64,000 nt of DNA from Yponomeuta sedellus (GCA_934045075.1 OW203721.1:15284678-15348677), one strand, 5' to 3'; counted from the stretch's first letter, positions 11,905 to 44,905 are shown. Translations and numbers: made by a program. Notes: generated by a model not told the origin, from the sequence alone.

Positions 11905-12289
11905 AAGAAGAAAATTATATTTTTCTTGTTGCACTAACCCGTGCTGAGGACAATTTTAAAAACCTATTTAAAGGTTAAAATTTCGCCCATGCCGGGACTC
12001 GAACCCGCGACCTCTGGGTAACCGTACCAGCGCTCTCCCAACTGAGCTAATGGGCAAGTGCCGGCATCAGCGAAATTTCGAACTTTTGCAATATTCTCTG
12101 TATTATTCACAGGCAGCGACTTCTGGCTGAGGTAATTTGCATCACTTGCAGCCCCGAGTACCTGCTTTGCAGTTAGATTTTACATCGGAATGATATCGCT
12201 GTACCCACATAAGCCAGAGGTCGCGGGTTGGAGTCCCGGCATGGGCGGAATTTCTAGCCTCTAAAAAGGTTTTTAAAAAAGAAGAAAAT
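11905..12289 (-). mobile_element. GGA-SINE copy 4 with target duplication
   Basis: Element 11916-12278 is flanked by AAGAAGAAAAT (11905-11915 and 12279-12289). Read on the minus strand it starts with an inverted half of the tRNA-like head (plus coordinates 12213-12246). It continues with the unique body, a full tRNA-like segment (11985-12055) and the TTAGCACGGGTT-type end with an A/T tail at the left edge. It is more diverged than the copies at 6-7 kb and 36-39 kb, so it is an older insertion. Confidence 0.87.
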
Positions 12290-13440
12290 AGCTTTTTTAA
12301 GATTTTCTAGCGTTTTGCCGGCGTGATCAGATCAATATGTCTATGCCAAATTTCTGCTTTAGCTAAGGAATTCTTGTCGACTACGGAACCCTAAAACATA
12401 CTTTGCAGCGAAAATGTGCGGAAATTGAGTGCATAAATGCTTTGCAACACTTCAGTGACTTGCCGGATGGCCTTCTCCTTGGTTCAAAATAAAAGACCGC
12501 TAACAGTACCGCTAATCGTTTGATAAATTACCGTGGCGCATAAAACGTCCGTCTTTCTGTTCGTAATAACATGTTGATGTATGTAGAATTCTAATCTAAC
12601 CGTTTAATTATCGGGAAAACGCTGGACTCACAGACCGTAGCACAGAGTAAAGAAAGAAAGACATCTATTGGAACCACGGATGGTGATTGGAACCAATTGG
12701 AGCAAATTAGCACATCACAAGAAAGAAAAGGCATACAATTCATCGTTAGAAATAAGGAAAAGAAACACAATTTAAATACCTAAATAAAAGGACGGAGCAA
12801 AAGTCACTTCACAAGTACCTACTTTACTAAACACAGAAAGATCCGGCTAGTACCAATGACTTTGTTTTCTAACTTTCGCCCATTGTATTAGCAAAAACAC
12901 TCTCATACTGTCAAGGAAAACATACATCAGTGGTAGGTACTTAAAAAGACTTCGACCTCAGCGCTTGAAATCACGAGTCTGCCTTGGGTCCCTATGCTTG
13001 GAAGCCCTGTCTCTCAGAGAAGGACTGTACCACAGTACAAATCCAATATCATGTAGTGTACGCACGCGCACATAGGATAGCTGGGATCACATACCTAACT
13101 TATGTTTATGACTTCGTTACAACACTTTTTTTCGAAAACTACGCATAAAAGCACATTACAGAAGGTTGAGACATCAAATAAAGCCTCGCATCGACTGCAC
13201 ATAAATCTTTACATGCACGCTACTAAGATACGATAACGGTCACTTTGCAACTAAAATGTTAAGGTTGGGGTGCAGAGCCGGCGTACTAATACTATGCAGG
13301 TCAGTGGCTCACATAAAAAGTAGTGTTATTTGCACCTTAGATGATGCCAGTCAATAGCGCTTTTCCAACTAGGGGAAATTAAACTGTTATGAGTTATGAC
13401 TTAAGTCACCAAATCGCGCGCAACTGGACCAAAAAGCCAA
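12290..13440. other. No gene recognised
   Basis: No coding exon or RNA gene was seen. If the Ras-like exon at 13.5 kb is real, this is the start of its first intron. Confidence 0.4.
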
Positions 13441-13477
13441 CGGCAACAGCAACGCTCGCTGCGGCAGAGGAACTCAC

Positions 13478-13643
13478 CGCTTTTCCCGACCGATGGCGCC
13501 CCGACCACCGCCACTTTGACCTCGGACAGCGAGGATTTCTTCCGTCTTATGCCGCGCGTTGTCATGGCGGCTGACACATGCTTCTGGCGACTAAGCACAG
13601 CCGGGAACGCGGGACTCGCGGCGCTCGCCGCGAGCACGTTCAC
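13478..13643 (-). CDS. Probable first coding exon of a Ras-like small GTPase
   Basis: The minus strand encodes 55 codons from an ATG at 13641-13643 and ends in a consensus GTGAGT donor at 13477-13472. The last residues are VKVAVVGAPSVGKS, the G1/P-loop (GxxxxGKS) with the preceding first beta strand of Ras-family GTPases; an intron next to the P-loop is plausible for such genes. A basic segment (RGIRRKKSS) precedes it. A second ATG at 13563-13565 would give a 29-residue start and is equally plausible. The exon sits in a GC- and CpG-rich island (about 13.4-13.8 kb) that could be the promoter. Exons with the switch, NKxD and DTAG motifs were not found at lower coordinates. The subfamily is not determined. 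Confidence 0.55.
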
Positions 13644-16280
13644 TCACTGCAAACGCGCGCTAAAAATACCGCCACCAAGACGGCTCTGCTCTGACACCGA
13701 TGCTCGTGTTAATGGGTCAAGATCTGGCCAAGATCAAAGTGTAACGTGTTTACGACGCTTCCGACGGCGCGCGTCGTGATGGCGCGGACTGCTGAACTGA
13801 CTGAAGACTGAAGAGTCGGAACGAAAGACTCACTTCGCGTACCTATTTCACGGAACATAAAACCTCGCGTATTTCACGGAACATAAAAAGAACTATCTCA
13901 GGGCCATCTAATCGGTGAGAGCATCGCTGAACGTTTACGCCTTTGGTCTTACAAAGAAACTACTAATAAAGTGACGTTAGAGAATATTAACAAGAATAAA
14001 AACTGGTCAAGTGCGTGTCAGACTTGCCCACCGAGTTCCGTAATGAAAGAAAAACACAATTAGCAAAAACGTGTTTTCTTTCATACAGAGTGAGATTCTC
14101 AGCAGTTTTCAAACTTGCACGTAGCCACTTCTTAATATTGCGAAATAATATAAGCCTACTAAGTAAGCCTAAATAATTTTTTTCGCTATTTTGCGAAATA
14201 CCTAAAAGTTGCATTGACAAGAAAACCCCTTTTCCAAACGTGTGAGATTTTATTATTAAAGATTAGTTCTTGGAGTTCGGGAAAAGCTCGTAAAAACAGC
14301 GATTCTTTGTCTGGCTTTTGTGTTACAATGTTGGGAAATCCGCCGTTATGAAATAACACATATCATGTGAACATTTTAACTACCTGCCTATTAAGGTTTG
14401 AGAGATTGATAGATAGATGCCGGTAGCTTAGTAGGCAATAGTCCCGTTGTCACCCTTTGGTTACGGAACCCTGAATAGCTCGTGATTTTGGTGTAGGACG
14501 AGCAATTGCGCGCGGAATGCTGGCCGCGGTCCAGGGTCCGGCACTCGACTCCATCTAGAGTCTCCCCTTGCAACGTCGAATGCCAGAAGCTGAATTCTAT
14601 TTCAAATACGGAGAAATAGGGAGTCGAAAATGTTGCATCCCAGGTCTGCCCTTGCCTTGTAACTAGGGTTTGGACTTCAAATATTCATTTTATTTAAATA
14701 CTAGCCGTGCCTGCGATTCCGTTCGCATTGGATTAAATAATAGCCTTCGTAAATATGACCATGATTCCCTAGTTTCGCAGTCAACTCAATTGGCTAAATA
14801 TTCGATTCCGCAGAAATGGCCACAACGTGACACTTCTTTATAGCTATTCTTACGTGACCCCTCTCACCTGTATCTCTCCAGTATCTCCGCGAACGTTTCA
14901 CCCCTCGTGGAGTGCATGGTCCTCTTCAACGAACGTCCATGCAAAGACCTCCTTCTTAACATCCCGGGGATAGTACTGCAACCTATTCGAATTTACTTAC
15001 TGTGACAAAGGTCTGCTTGTTGAACGCGCTACCCTTCATATGCCAAGCCTCGTCATTCGACTTGTTCGCTAGAAGAATCCGCAAGCACTACTTCTGACTC
15101 CATGGTTGAAATCTATACAAAGGAATCAGTAAATTTGGTCTCTGTCTGTTATAAGTCTGAGTCACTCAATTTCTCTGTGCGCGCATCAAGTATAAACCAC
15201 TGAAGGGAATTTAATAAAACTTACATTTCCTCAATATTATAGCTTACATTCCCATATAGATAGGCGACATAATTCTTAACAGCGACAAACATAAAGCAGA
15301 TGTTCGATAATTTTATTTATTCGAATAATTTGCCTAAGCTGTATTCGAATAGTAAAATGGGCGAATATTTCAAGCCCTAATTGCGACTTCGAAGGCCAGA
15401 AGCTGATATTCTATTTAAAATACGTAGACGTTATCAATGGATAGGAGACGATCGGGAATGTTGCGCCCGCATCCAAGGATGTTTCACGCGTCAATGGACA
15501 CGACTGAAAGATAGGATTCATTAACGTAGTACTGTTCCTGTAACCGAACGAAGCTCTAGACATGTGAAGTAGTGAAATCTCTTGACGTCACCATTTAACG
15601 TAAAAGCCTCCCTATTTGCTAAAGGTGATCCGAACTGAGCCCGGTAACGAGTACCTACCATACGGTGGACTGGAATGTAGGCCATCTTTGTATTTTTGTT
15701 GCAAATTCATCCGTAAAATTACTGAATAAGGTGCACGTATGTAAAGGTGAACGTTCGTATTTACCTAAACGTGTAATCAACGGCTCGCTGCGAGCCGAAC
15801 ATAGGTACTGCTTTAAAGGTTTACGACATTCGTGTTTGGCACGCCTTGATTGACTTGACTTGATTGACGTTGGAGTCTTGAAACGTTTACATCTTTCACA
15901 AATGCAAGGGAAGGCTCACGAAAGTACAGCTTATCTAGCGGACATATCTAAATACCAAAACCGAGGAAAACAGTTGCCATCCGTGGAAGCGATGCAACAT
16001 CGCACCTCTATAAATGTAACCCACACAGAGCAGGGTTGTCACAGAAGTTACATTTGATCACAAAAAACATGAACTTCATAACGAACGTAAGTCAATAAAG
16101 ACAAAATTATCCCCTTCGAAATACGCTCTGAAAGACACATTTTGCTAATATTAACACTAGATGGCGCTGATTGTAGTCCCTATCGCGGTTTGGCTGTGTC
16201 CATATTAAGTGAGTTGACGATGTTTTTGCAAATTGAAGATATAAACCAGAATTATACGGGACCACCTCTGAGGAAGCCCT
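13644..16280. other. No gene recognised; scattered repeat fragments
   Basis: CpG-rich sequence to about 13.8 kb may be the promoter of the Ras-like exon. A fragment with AAGTGCGTGTCAGACTTGCC lies near 14.0 kb. Ends reading TAGGGTTTGGACTTC (about 14,665) and TTTCAAGCCCTAA (about 15,370) are roughly complementary and might bound an old element, but no flanking duplication was found. Small frames here show no domains. Confidence 0.35.
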
Positions 16281-16289
16281 AAACAAAAA

Positions 16290-16565
16290 TATAATGAGAT
16301 GGTAGCGAGCGGTAGAACGCCGGGCTCACATTCGGTAAGTAGCGAGTTTGAATCACGGCATGTTGTACCAATGCGAGACCGGTCGGAGAGTATATCGAAG
16401 ATAAACATCGCAAGGAAACCTGAGCTCAAGTCAATCTGAGATAGGCACGCATGATCATTGAGCCCATACTTTTTCTCTCGCTCTCTCTGAGAGAAGGCCC
16501 AGTATGCATGCCCAGCAGTGCGACAAATATCTACATACAATGGTACCTATACTAAAAATGTTACA
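16290..16565 (+). mobile_element. tRNA-headed SINE
   Basis: An A-box-like TGGTAGCGAGCGG (16300-16312) and a B-box-like GAGTTTGAATCAC (about 16344-16356) are spaced as in a tRNA. About 150 bp downstream GAGAGAAGGCCC and GCCCAGCAGTGCGAC match a common lepidopteran SINE/LINE 3' end. No clear target duplication was found. Confidence 0.55.
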
Positions 16566-17538
16566 AAGGTAAATAAATAATAATAACAATAATAAAATAT
16601 GTCTTTCCCAAATTGTGTTGGTCAAATCCAGCGAGCGTACCTACCCATGCTTTTGTAAAGGTAAATAAAGATTTAAAGTAAATACTTGAATAAATTAAAA
16701 TTATTAATGTGAATTATCAAATAACAAACTAATCCAAAAAAATCTGAAGCATCATTGATTACCTCCTCGATAATTATGCAATACCTACCTTTTTATTGTG
16801 CCTGGTAAGAAAGAGCTACGGTGGATTACCTTTAATCCACATAGGAATATAACACAGATATAACGTACCTAGGTACTCGATCATGAACATAACATCTATA
16901 GCTGTTGTTAAATTGTAATAAAATTAATTGTGGACTTTCTTCGTGACAAGAATAAACGTGGAGTTACTTTGTCATCTTCCCCAAATCATCTATTAATTCT
17001 GAAGCCAACTACTTTGACGCTGTCGAAAAACAATTTGAATTGGTCGTCTTAGGAACAATAAATGGAATACAACGGGAAGCTCCCCAGATGACTATGCCCT
17101 GAATCATGGAATGATTGTATATCGCTCCTAGGCGCGTGGGCGATGCCGAATGAATTCTCTTTTATTACTCTTACAGATATGTATTCTTATGGCTTTTAGA
17201 GCTTCTGAGTTATTTATCCACGTGAAGACCTTGAAGCTACCTTGAAGTCATCAAATTGCCTTTTGCTCTATCGGCTAATCATTTATTGACTGTAATATTT
17301 GTTTGACCTATTAAGTATTTAATAATTGAACTATTCACTTAATTTACAACAAGTTACGTTCAAGAATGTGTAAACTTTCTTGGTTATGTCTCATAAAGCG
17401 GTAGGTAGTATAAAACCACAGTTGAAAAGTTAATCTGGTTCTTGTGTTTATTAGTAATTTAGTGGCAAGCACTGAGAAAATGCACATGATCAAAACTACC
17501 TACGCTTCTTTTGGACGAGCTAAGAAGACATAAATGTC
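16566..17538. other. No gene recognised
   Basis: AT-rich, with no motif-bearing frame, no tRNA and no transposon ends identified. Confidence 0.4.
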
Positions 17539-17698
17539 AAAAATACTTTAGGTTTTGGTGATAAGGACCGGTTAGACAGCGCTGAAATAATCAGTCCCTA
17601 AATCCTTAATTCTTAAAATTTTAAGAATTAAGGATTTAGGGACTGATTATTTCAGCGCTGTCTAACCGGTCCTTATCACCAAAACCTAAAGTATTTTT
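17539..17698. repeat. Perfect 160-bp palindrome
   Basis: Two 80-base arms meet without a spacer between 17618 and 17619 (centre TTAAAATTTTAA). Checked base by base outward from the centre, the arms agree through TCAGTCCCTAAATCC and GACCGGTTAGACAGCGCTG to AAAATACTTT. It could extrude as a cruciform or give a transcript that folds into an 80-bp duplex. It is most likely a foldback/MITE remnant, or an assembly fold at a hairpin. No TSD was recognised. Confidence 0.92.
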
Positions 17699-17875
17699 TA
17701 AATTAATTTACCTGGTTACATCTCAGCGTATACCTAAAAATATACTTATCTATGTTTGGGACCATTTTAGATAATTACAATAAATTAATAAATTAAATTA
17801 CATTTCTTTTTGTTATTCCAAACTGAGTTTTTGAATGGGAATATTTTTTTGTAACTACTAAGTTTTTATCAAAAA

Positions 17876-18180
17876 CTAGCTGCCCCAGCGAACTTCGTAC
17901 CGCCAAAGTTTTCGTAATATCTCCATATTTTCTCACCATTTAAACCTTCCCTGGAGTTCTACAAAAATAAAAAACCAAATATCACGCAAATCGGTCCAGC
18001 CGTTCTCAAGTTTTAGTGAGACTAACGAACAGCAATCCACTTTTATGTTATATAAGATAATAGGAATACTAATATATAATACTAGCTAACCCCGTAAACG
18101 ACCTAATATAGAGACATAAAAAAAATCGGTGAAGCCGTTTCGGAGCGGTTCGATTACGAACACTGTGACACGAAATTTTG
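17876..18180. repeat. Dispersed lepidopteran repeat ends
   Basis: It contains ACTAGCTGCCCCAGCGAACTTCG, broken here as ACTAGCTGCC + CCAGCGAACTT, then AAATCGGTCCAGCCGTT. Next comes AAATCGGTGAAGCCGTTTCG with CACTGT-ACACGAAATT, which recurs at about 33,075-33,140. These are non-coding interspersed repeat termini. Confidence 0.5.
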
Positions 18181-21100
18181 GCCTAGATGGTTAACACTTG
18201 ACAGCATATTTATTAGTACATTATGGTGTAACGACCTAGGCTCTCTTAAGACCCTCGCCTATTGTTAGATATCGAAGGAGTAATATACATATGATATTTA
18301 AATAAAACATCACAAGTATTTCTATTACAATTTATTGTGAAACTACTTCACAAACGCACATTCATGTACCCTCCGCATTTCATTCAGCAACAGCGCACCA
18401 GATACCTTAGAATAAAGCAACTACTTCATTATTGCCATCAATATAGTTCTTACACAGGTTTTTGATATTGTGATGCAATCGAGCGAGCATTGACAATCTT
18501 CGTATCTAATTAAAATATACATTATACGAGTCTCTCCAAGGAGCAATTCCTATACAAACTTAGTTCAATTTTTATTTACAAGCAACGTGCTGGATCGCAA
18601 TTACCTACTTTGCCAATATGTTTTGCTTACAACTGAGTCTAAAAGAACGACAAAGAAACCCAAGTCTCATAACACTTTTCATAGAAACTACTATTATCTC
18701 CTCTTGACAAGTTTATTCACAATCTTATTCACGATCAAACGTCAGTTTTGGTCTTCTCAACATATTGACAAAGTTTCACTTAGATCCGACATGTCCGACT
18801 GACCGGAATTGGTCCTAGGGGGTGACTCTTAAGAGATTTTTCAATCGTCAGAAAGGCATTAACCGATAGATTTTTAAAACGGGATAGTTTTGTATGGCGT
18901 TATCAATCGAACGAGCGTCCAGAAATTAAGTGACACTTGTTGGGCTGACTGGGAGGGGGTTTCTGGTCAAGCATCAGTGTGTTGCTAAGGCGTCACCAAG
19001 AGGAAATTGGGTCACAATCGCATCACCTGATTTCTGGACGCCCACTGACTGGCTGACCAATCTGTTGTAAATGAAGATTGAAAAATCGGCCATAAATAGG
19101 TAGAACTTCGCGATATTGAATAATAATTTCAAAAGTGTGATGTGTGTAATATATTTAATTATAATGAAAGTGACTGGTAGTCGCAGTAGATAATGGGTAA
19201 ATAGATCTACTGAAAACTCAAGCTCGAGTGAACCTACTTGTATTCGCGTTAACAGGTACAAACCACAGTGGCACACGGAATTAATCACTTTCTGAAATAA
19301 TCACATTTTAAAAAATACAGCTTATTTCTAAAATGTGCAATGAGCAAGGATCTACAAAATAAAGTTCTCTTTTAGATATTTTTCGCAATAAAATAGGAAT
19401 AACTTTAAGATCCTGTGCTGAATGTTTCGATTTGGGCAGCATTAATGGATCACCAATCTGTCGAAGGTACGACGAATTAAGCCTTCATCGGATAATGGAC
19501 AATCGTCTTGAATTTCATTTAAAAGTCATTTTATGTAGAGTGAGGGATGCCGGTCCGATGTACAGTAAAAACCTGAGCCGGTCTGACTGATTTGACTTTA
19601 CAAGCAGGATCCATAAGCCTCTGTTAAAAACAGATGTAGAAAGAAATTAAACGTTTATTTGAAAACACAGAGTAACGTTACATGCCGCATTATATTTTAC
19701 ACGATCACAGTTTTTTTAATTTACCGGTTTACGGAGTAATAATGTAAAATACAATAGATCCGAGCGGAACAAAACACAACCTTAAAAAGTTCAAAGTTAT
19801 TTTGGTACAGTTAAATGCTACAATATTTCTATACGTTTTAGAATTATTTATTTCTAAAATGTTATTTCTAAGTATAATCTGATAAAAAGGTTAACCCTAA
19901 TAATCACATCGTTTTAAGATGATATAGTATTATTGTTTAACAAGAAACAGTCTTAATATCGTTAGTAACACATTCGACGGCTGTCCGACCTTAAAAGTAC
20001 TTTCGGAAACTACTCCCGCGATCAAAAACCAACTTACTGAATTGATATATACTTATCATTGTTAAATTATATTCTACGGGAACTACCGAAGATAAGAAAT
20101 AAACAAAATAATATTATCTCGAGAAAAAAATAGGTAAACGAAAGCTTTACAACATATAAAAACTTCTAAATTACAGTTACTAGTTTCACAGTGATCTAAG
20201 AAACACTTATGTTTGTCGAGAATAACTAAGGTATTTTTTGTTTCATTCAGCTTTGCTCTACTTGTAAGCAAACCGTTGATAGAAATCGTTAAAATATGGG
20301 AATCAATAATGTCTATAAATGATGTCTATGGTTTGCACGTCTTAAGTTTTTGCCACTGTCAATTCGACCCGAATCCGAAAAGTCAAATGACTTTAATAAG
20401 AAACTGGTTTATCCTCAGATACACAGAACATAATGATAACCTCCTCCTTTTTTGAAGTCGGTTAAAAATAGCCAAAACCGCAGCTGAATGAAACTAAATA
20501 TATTGTTGAGACGCACTTAACTAATTGGGATTTTCACGAAAAGTGTAGAAATTGGCCAATGAACACTTAAAATATTATTCTAAGAATAACGTAATATTTG
20601 GACCCAATTTATTGATATCCGGGTCCCGCCTTAGCATGCTTAGCACGACGTACTAAATTTATTAGAATTATTGTAATGGCAAATGACGAATCCATAAGCA
20701 TGTTTATTTTTATAGCGGCGAACAGAACTTTTTACTAATTTGTAATGTCACTACGCTTAGCACGTGGACAGCGTGCTAGGCATAGTGGCGCCATTAGGCG
20801 CCATTCCGCTCAACGCAAGGATGATACAAAGACTGACGTATTGAGTACGAGCTAGGCAGGCAAGGAAATTGAACTCCTTACATAATAATTCGTAGGTCTA
20901 CCACCGACATATCAGTAACTTAACAGTCGCAGCGTTTCGACAATTATAACTTAGTTATTGAAATATATGACTGTCAAGTCACTAAAAATCATGGCTATTC
21001 CAATTTAAAACTAAAATTACTCTAACGCAGTGCTAAGTTGCTCTATTGTGTACACACAATATTACTGTGAATAATGTCCATACCGAAACATAACAGTAAA

Positions 21101-22339
21101 AAAGCAAATATTTATGAAATGGCTACTAGGTTCATTTGTTAGTACAACCACAGGTACAACTCACTTACCCTTACGAAGTCGGATCTATATAAATAACATT
21201 TAATCAGTTTAACAAAGCTATTGATTATTTGGTAATTTGTCAAATAGGTTGGGTAAAATATATAGACGTAGGTACTCTACCAGGGTGGAAAAAGGAACAT
21301 TACTGACATTAATATTACGCGTGCAGGCTGGGCCTAGAGCCTACTAAGGGCATAGTTGTTTAAAAGTGCTGTATGAAAACGGTAATAGCTGTTATTTTAC
21401 AGTATTTTCTAGTCTACTAAGCAATCGCAATGCAATGTCATTCAATCATACATCGCACGGGAAGAAGATTGCACCGCGCGGTATTCAGAGCTACGTAGCG
21501 CGGGTTATACCATTGGAATGCGATTGATTAGTCTACAAATAGAATGAAACAGCTTTTCTTTGCTTATATCGATCCATTAAACTGTTGTTTAGCAGTGGAC
21601 AAAACGTTAACTGTTAAACAATAGAGTCGGTAGGTAATATTAATTAGCCCAGCAAAAGCTGCTTCATTGTATTCATTTAGAACCACCGAAAGAATCCTCC
21701 TTACAACATAACTTTTTTTTTAAATCTGCGTATCAATATTACCTACTAAAACATGTGCCAGTAAAATAATGTGTATATTCTTTACATTACTCATAAAAAA
21801 ACACATTTAATATTTTAAATAATAATTATTTTAAACCATTTTTTATTACTTGAAGTTATTAATTTCACTCAAGAAAATATTGCAAAAGTTACATTTTATA
21901 GATTACGCTTTTCTTTTTACAAAATAGTGTTGGGGTACCGTTATTTCAAAGCTCAAAGCTATCACAAGCAATCCGCACTTCAAGATTTTGCCTTTTGCTT
22001 GTGGAAATGCACACAGTATTTCTTAATTTATTAGGGCAACTGTTATTTATAAAATTCGCGCTAAGTGCCGCTGACGTATTAAATCCATCGAACATATCCC
22101 CCATCACTAGTTCAAACTTCAAATAGAACGTTATCGGTCAAGTCAGATTGTACCATAGCCTAACCCACACTTGTACATTTAGTCTCGTCTACCAATTTAG
22201 TCCTCCTTTGGCGCGCGTATGAACGTCCAGAGCTTCTGTCCACGCGGACGTCACCCTCAGATCACCAGCTGTCTCTTTCCTACACGTCTACAGTAGCCGT
22301 GTGGGGGAGCGAGCCTGGGGCTCGCTCGTCGGCCGAAGA
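18181..22339. other. Gene-free stretch; 3' flank of the GPR107-like gene at its right end
   Basis: No recognisable protein or RNA gene. A repeat end (TAACCTCCTCC then TGAAGTCGG) sits at about 20,433-20,462. A possible short inverted-repeat element lies at about 21,410-21,535 (AGTCTACTAAGCAATCGC opposite GCGATTGATTAGTCT). The last few hundred bases should hold the 3' untranslated region of the GPR107-like gene; its cleavage site was not assigned. Confidence 0.4.
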
Positions 22340-43298
<20,959 letters not shown>

Positions 43299-43406
43299 CT
43301 GCAATAAACGGTTAACATTCGCTTTTAAAAAATATATATTCGTAATTTTATTTATTTGGATAATACTTTGTACTTTCGAGGAAGGCAAAGAGCCTTCAGT
43401 TTAATA

Positions 43407-43680
43407 ATAAAGCTTAAGGCGCTTCGGGGCGCTACTGGCGCCACCAATGGAATAAAAATCATAACTTGTTTCATAATACCTTTTTATCTAAAAGTGAACA
43501 TGAGAAATCTTAACAACTGTGATAACTATTTTTATAACCTAAAGTCTAGAACCAAGGATCAACAATCTAGGACTTTAATCGATTTCCACCAAAAACGGAT
43601 TTATACTGAATTATAAAACAAGTTACAATTTTTATTCCATTTGTGGCGCTAGAAGCGCCCCTAAGCGCTGTCGCGAATCC
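43407..43680. mobile_element. MITE with imperfect inverted repeats
   Basis: Left AAGGCGCTTCGGGGCGCTA...ACCAATGGAATAAAAATCA and right CAATTTTTATTCCATTTG...TAGAAGCGCCCCTAAGCGC are imperfect complements over about 55 bp. A related half is at 22,520-22,575. It is non-coding and lies just 5' of the luminal exon on the gene's coding strand. Confidence 0.65.
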
Positions 43681-43929
43681 TCACGAAAACATCGAAAACG
43701 TAAGTAAACTTTTGACACTTGTGTTGTCTGAATCTACCTAATCTGTGTTCTGCTTGCACTATAATCTGTGTGGTGCTTACCTTAGATTAAAAACGCAACG
43801 GAAAGGGGGCAATTCGAAAAATGGCGTGTTCGAGGAACGTGGCAGAGAAAAAGGTGAGAAGCAACGAACCCCAGAATTGTAAGTCTTTGAACATAATATT
43901 TAACGAAGAGAAGAAGGGGAAATAAAGCC

Positions 43930-44398
43930 TACTTGTAAATGCGAAATGAATTTGAAATGGCACAGAATGTAATGAATATGAAATGCGAGTCGAAAGTGCC
44001 TGACTCGCGGTGGATCGGGCAGGACTATGGGGATGGTGGAGGTTCTGACGGAACCAGAAGGTTCCGGAAGGAGAACGTGCGACAGAAGTGGACGTTCTCC
44101 ACCGAAGTGAAAGTAAAAGACTAGCTAAGAACAGTTGAAGATTATAAAAGCTAAAGGCATTGTTTCCCCGTCATTCTCATGAACTGTGTTTTCTCATAAA
44201 CTGATATTACTTGTGTATATGAATTCTTGTCGCATCCTTAGTTAACTATGAATCTAGGCATGGATAGGAAACCTCGCGACAAAATGGTGGAGGAGCTAGG
44301 ATCTGAATAGATTCGTCTTTACATCTCAGTTACAAACCCAAGGTAGTTTTGTCTTTCGTTACCGTCATTGCCTACTCCTTGAATTTTGTGGTGACCAC
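43930..44398 (+). promoter_or_regulatory. Putative promoter and leader of the cysteine-rich repeat ORF (LTR-like)
   Basis: A TATAAAA at 44143-44149 lies about 250 bp before the ATG. The stretch ends CCTCGCGACA at about 44,282 followed by AAATGGTGGAGGAGC, which resembles the junction of an LTR and a primer-binding region. No second LTR copy was found within the window, so it may equally be an ordinary promoter and 5' untranslated region. Confidence 0.35.
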
Positions 44399-44905
44399 AT
44401 GTCTGAACGAATTAAATGCTTAGTGAAGGGAGGCCTTAAGATTCTGGCCACCGATGACTGCGCAGCAGTCTACGGTGATTGTTGTGACGAACCTAACAAC
44501 TCCCACCGAATTGAATGCATATTGAAGGGAGGCCTTGAGAATCTGGCCATCGATGACTGCGAGTCAGTCTACGATGATTGTTGCGACGAACGTAACAACT
44601 CCCACCGAATTGAATGCATATTGAAGGGAGGCCTTGAGAATCTGGCCATCGATGACTGCGAGTCAGTCTACGATGATTGTTGCGACGAACGTAACAACTC
44701 CCACCGAATTGAATGCATATTGAAGGGAGGCCTTGAGAATCTGGCCATCGATGACTGCGAGTCAGTCTACGATGATTGTTGCGACGAACGTAACAACTCC
44801 CACCGAATTGAATGCATATTGAAGGGAGGCCTTAAGAATCTGGCCATCGATGACTGCGAGTCAGTCTACGATGATTGTCGCGACGAACCTGACAACTCCC
44901 ACTAA
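44399..44905 (+). CDS. Uncharacterised protein of five 33-residue cysteine-rich repeats
   Basis: The 168-residue frame is MSE followed by exactly five 33-residue units (starting at 44408, 44507, 44606, 44705 and 44804) and TAA. The units share the pattern RIxC-x3-GGL, LAxDDC, VYxDCxDE, NSH. Units 2, 3 and 4 are identical in DNA over 99 bp; units 1 and 5 differ at several positions. There is no signal peptide or membrane segment; the chain is acidic and rich in Cys, Asp and Glu. Polyadenylation signals follow at 44934-44939 and 44956-44961, and a TATA box lies upstream, so an intronless transcription unit is plausible. I do not recognise the family. A remnant of retroelement gag with amplified repeats is an alternative, as is non-coding tandem repeat DNA whose 99-bp period happens to keep frame. 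Confidence 0.5.
   Translation: MSERIKCLVKGGLKILATDDCAAVYGDCCDEPNNSHRIECILKGGLENLAIDDCESVYDDCCDERNNSHRIECILKGGLENLAIDDCESVYDDCCDERNNSHRIECILKGGLENLAIDDCESVYDDCCDERNNSHRIECILKGGLKNLAIDDCESVYDDCRDEPDNSH

Noticed and set aside
13389..13779. Plus-strand frames in the CpG-rich island
   Set aside because: They are open by virtue of GC composition; only the minus frame has a P-loop motif followed by a splice donor.
14880..15130. Possible LINE C-terminal relic
   Set aside because: Some words looked like the end of a LINE polymerase but no continuous motif could be read in any frame.
43821..43922. 33-codon frame (MACSRNVAEKK...) ahead of the repeat ORF
   Set aside because: Too short and without recognisable signals apart from a possible GTGAGA donor; could not be linked to another exon.
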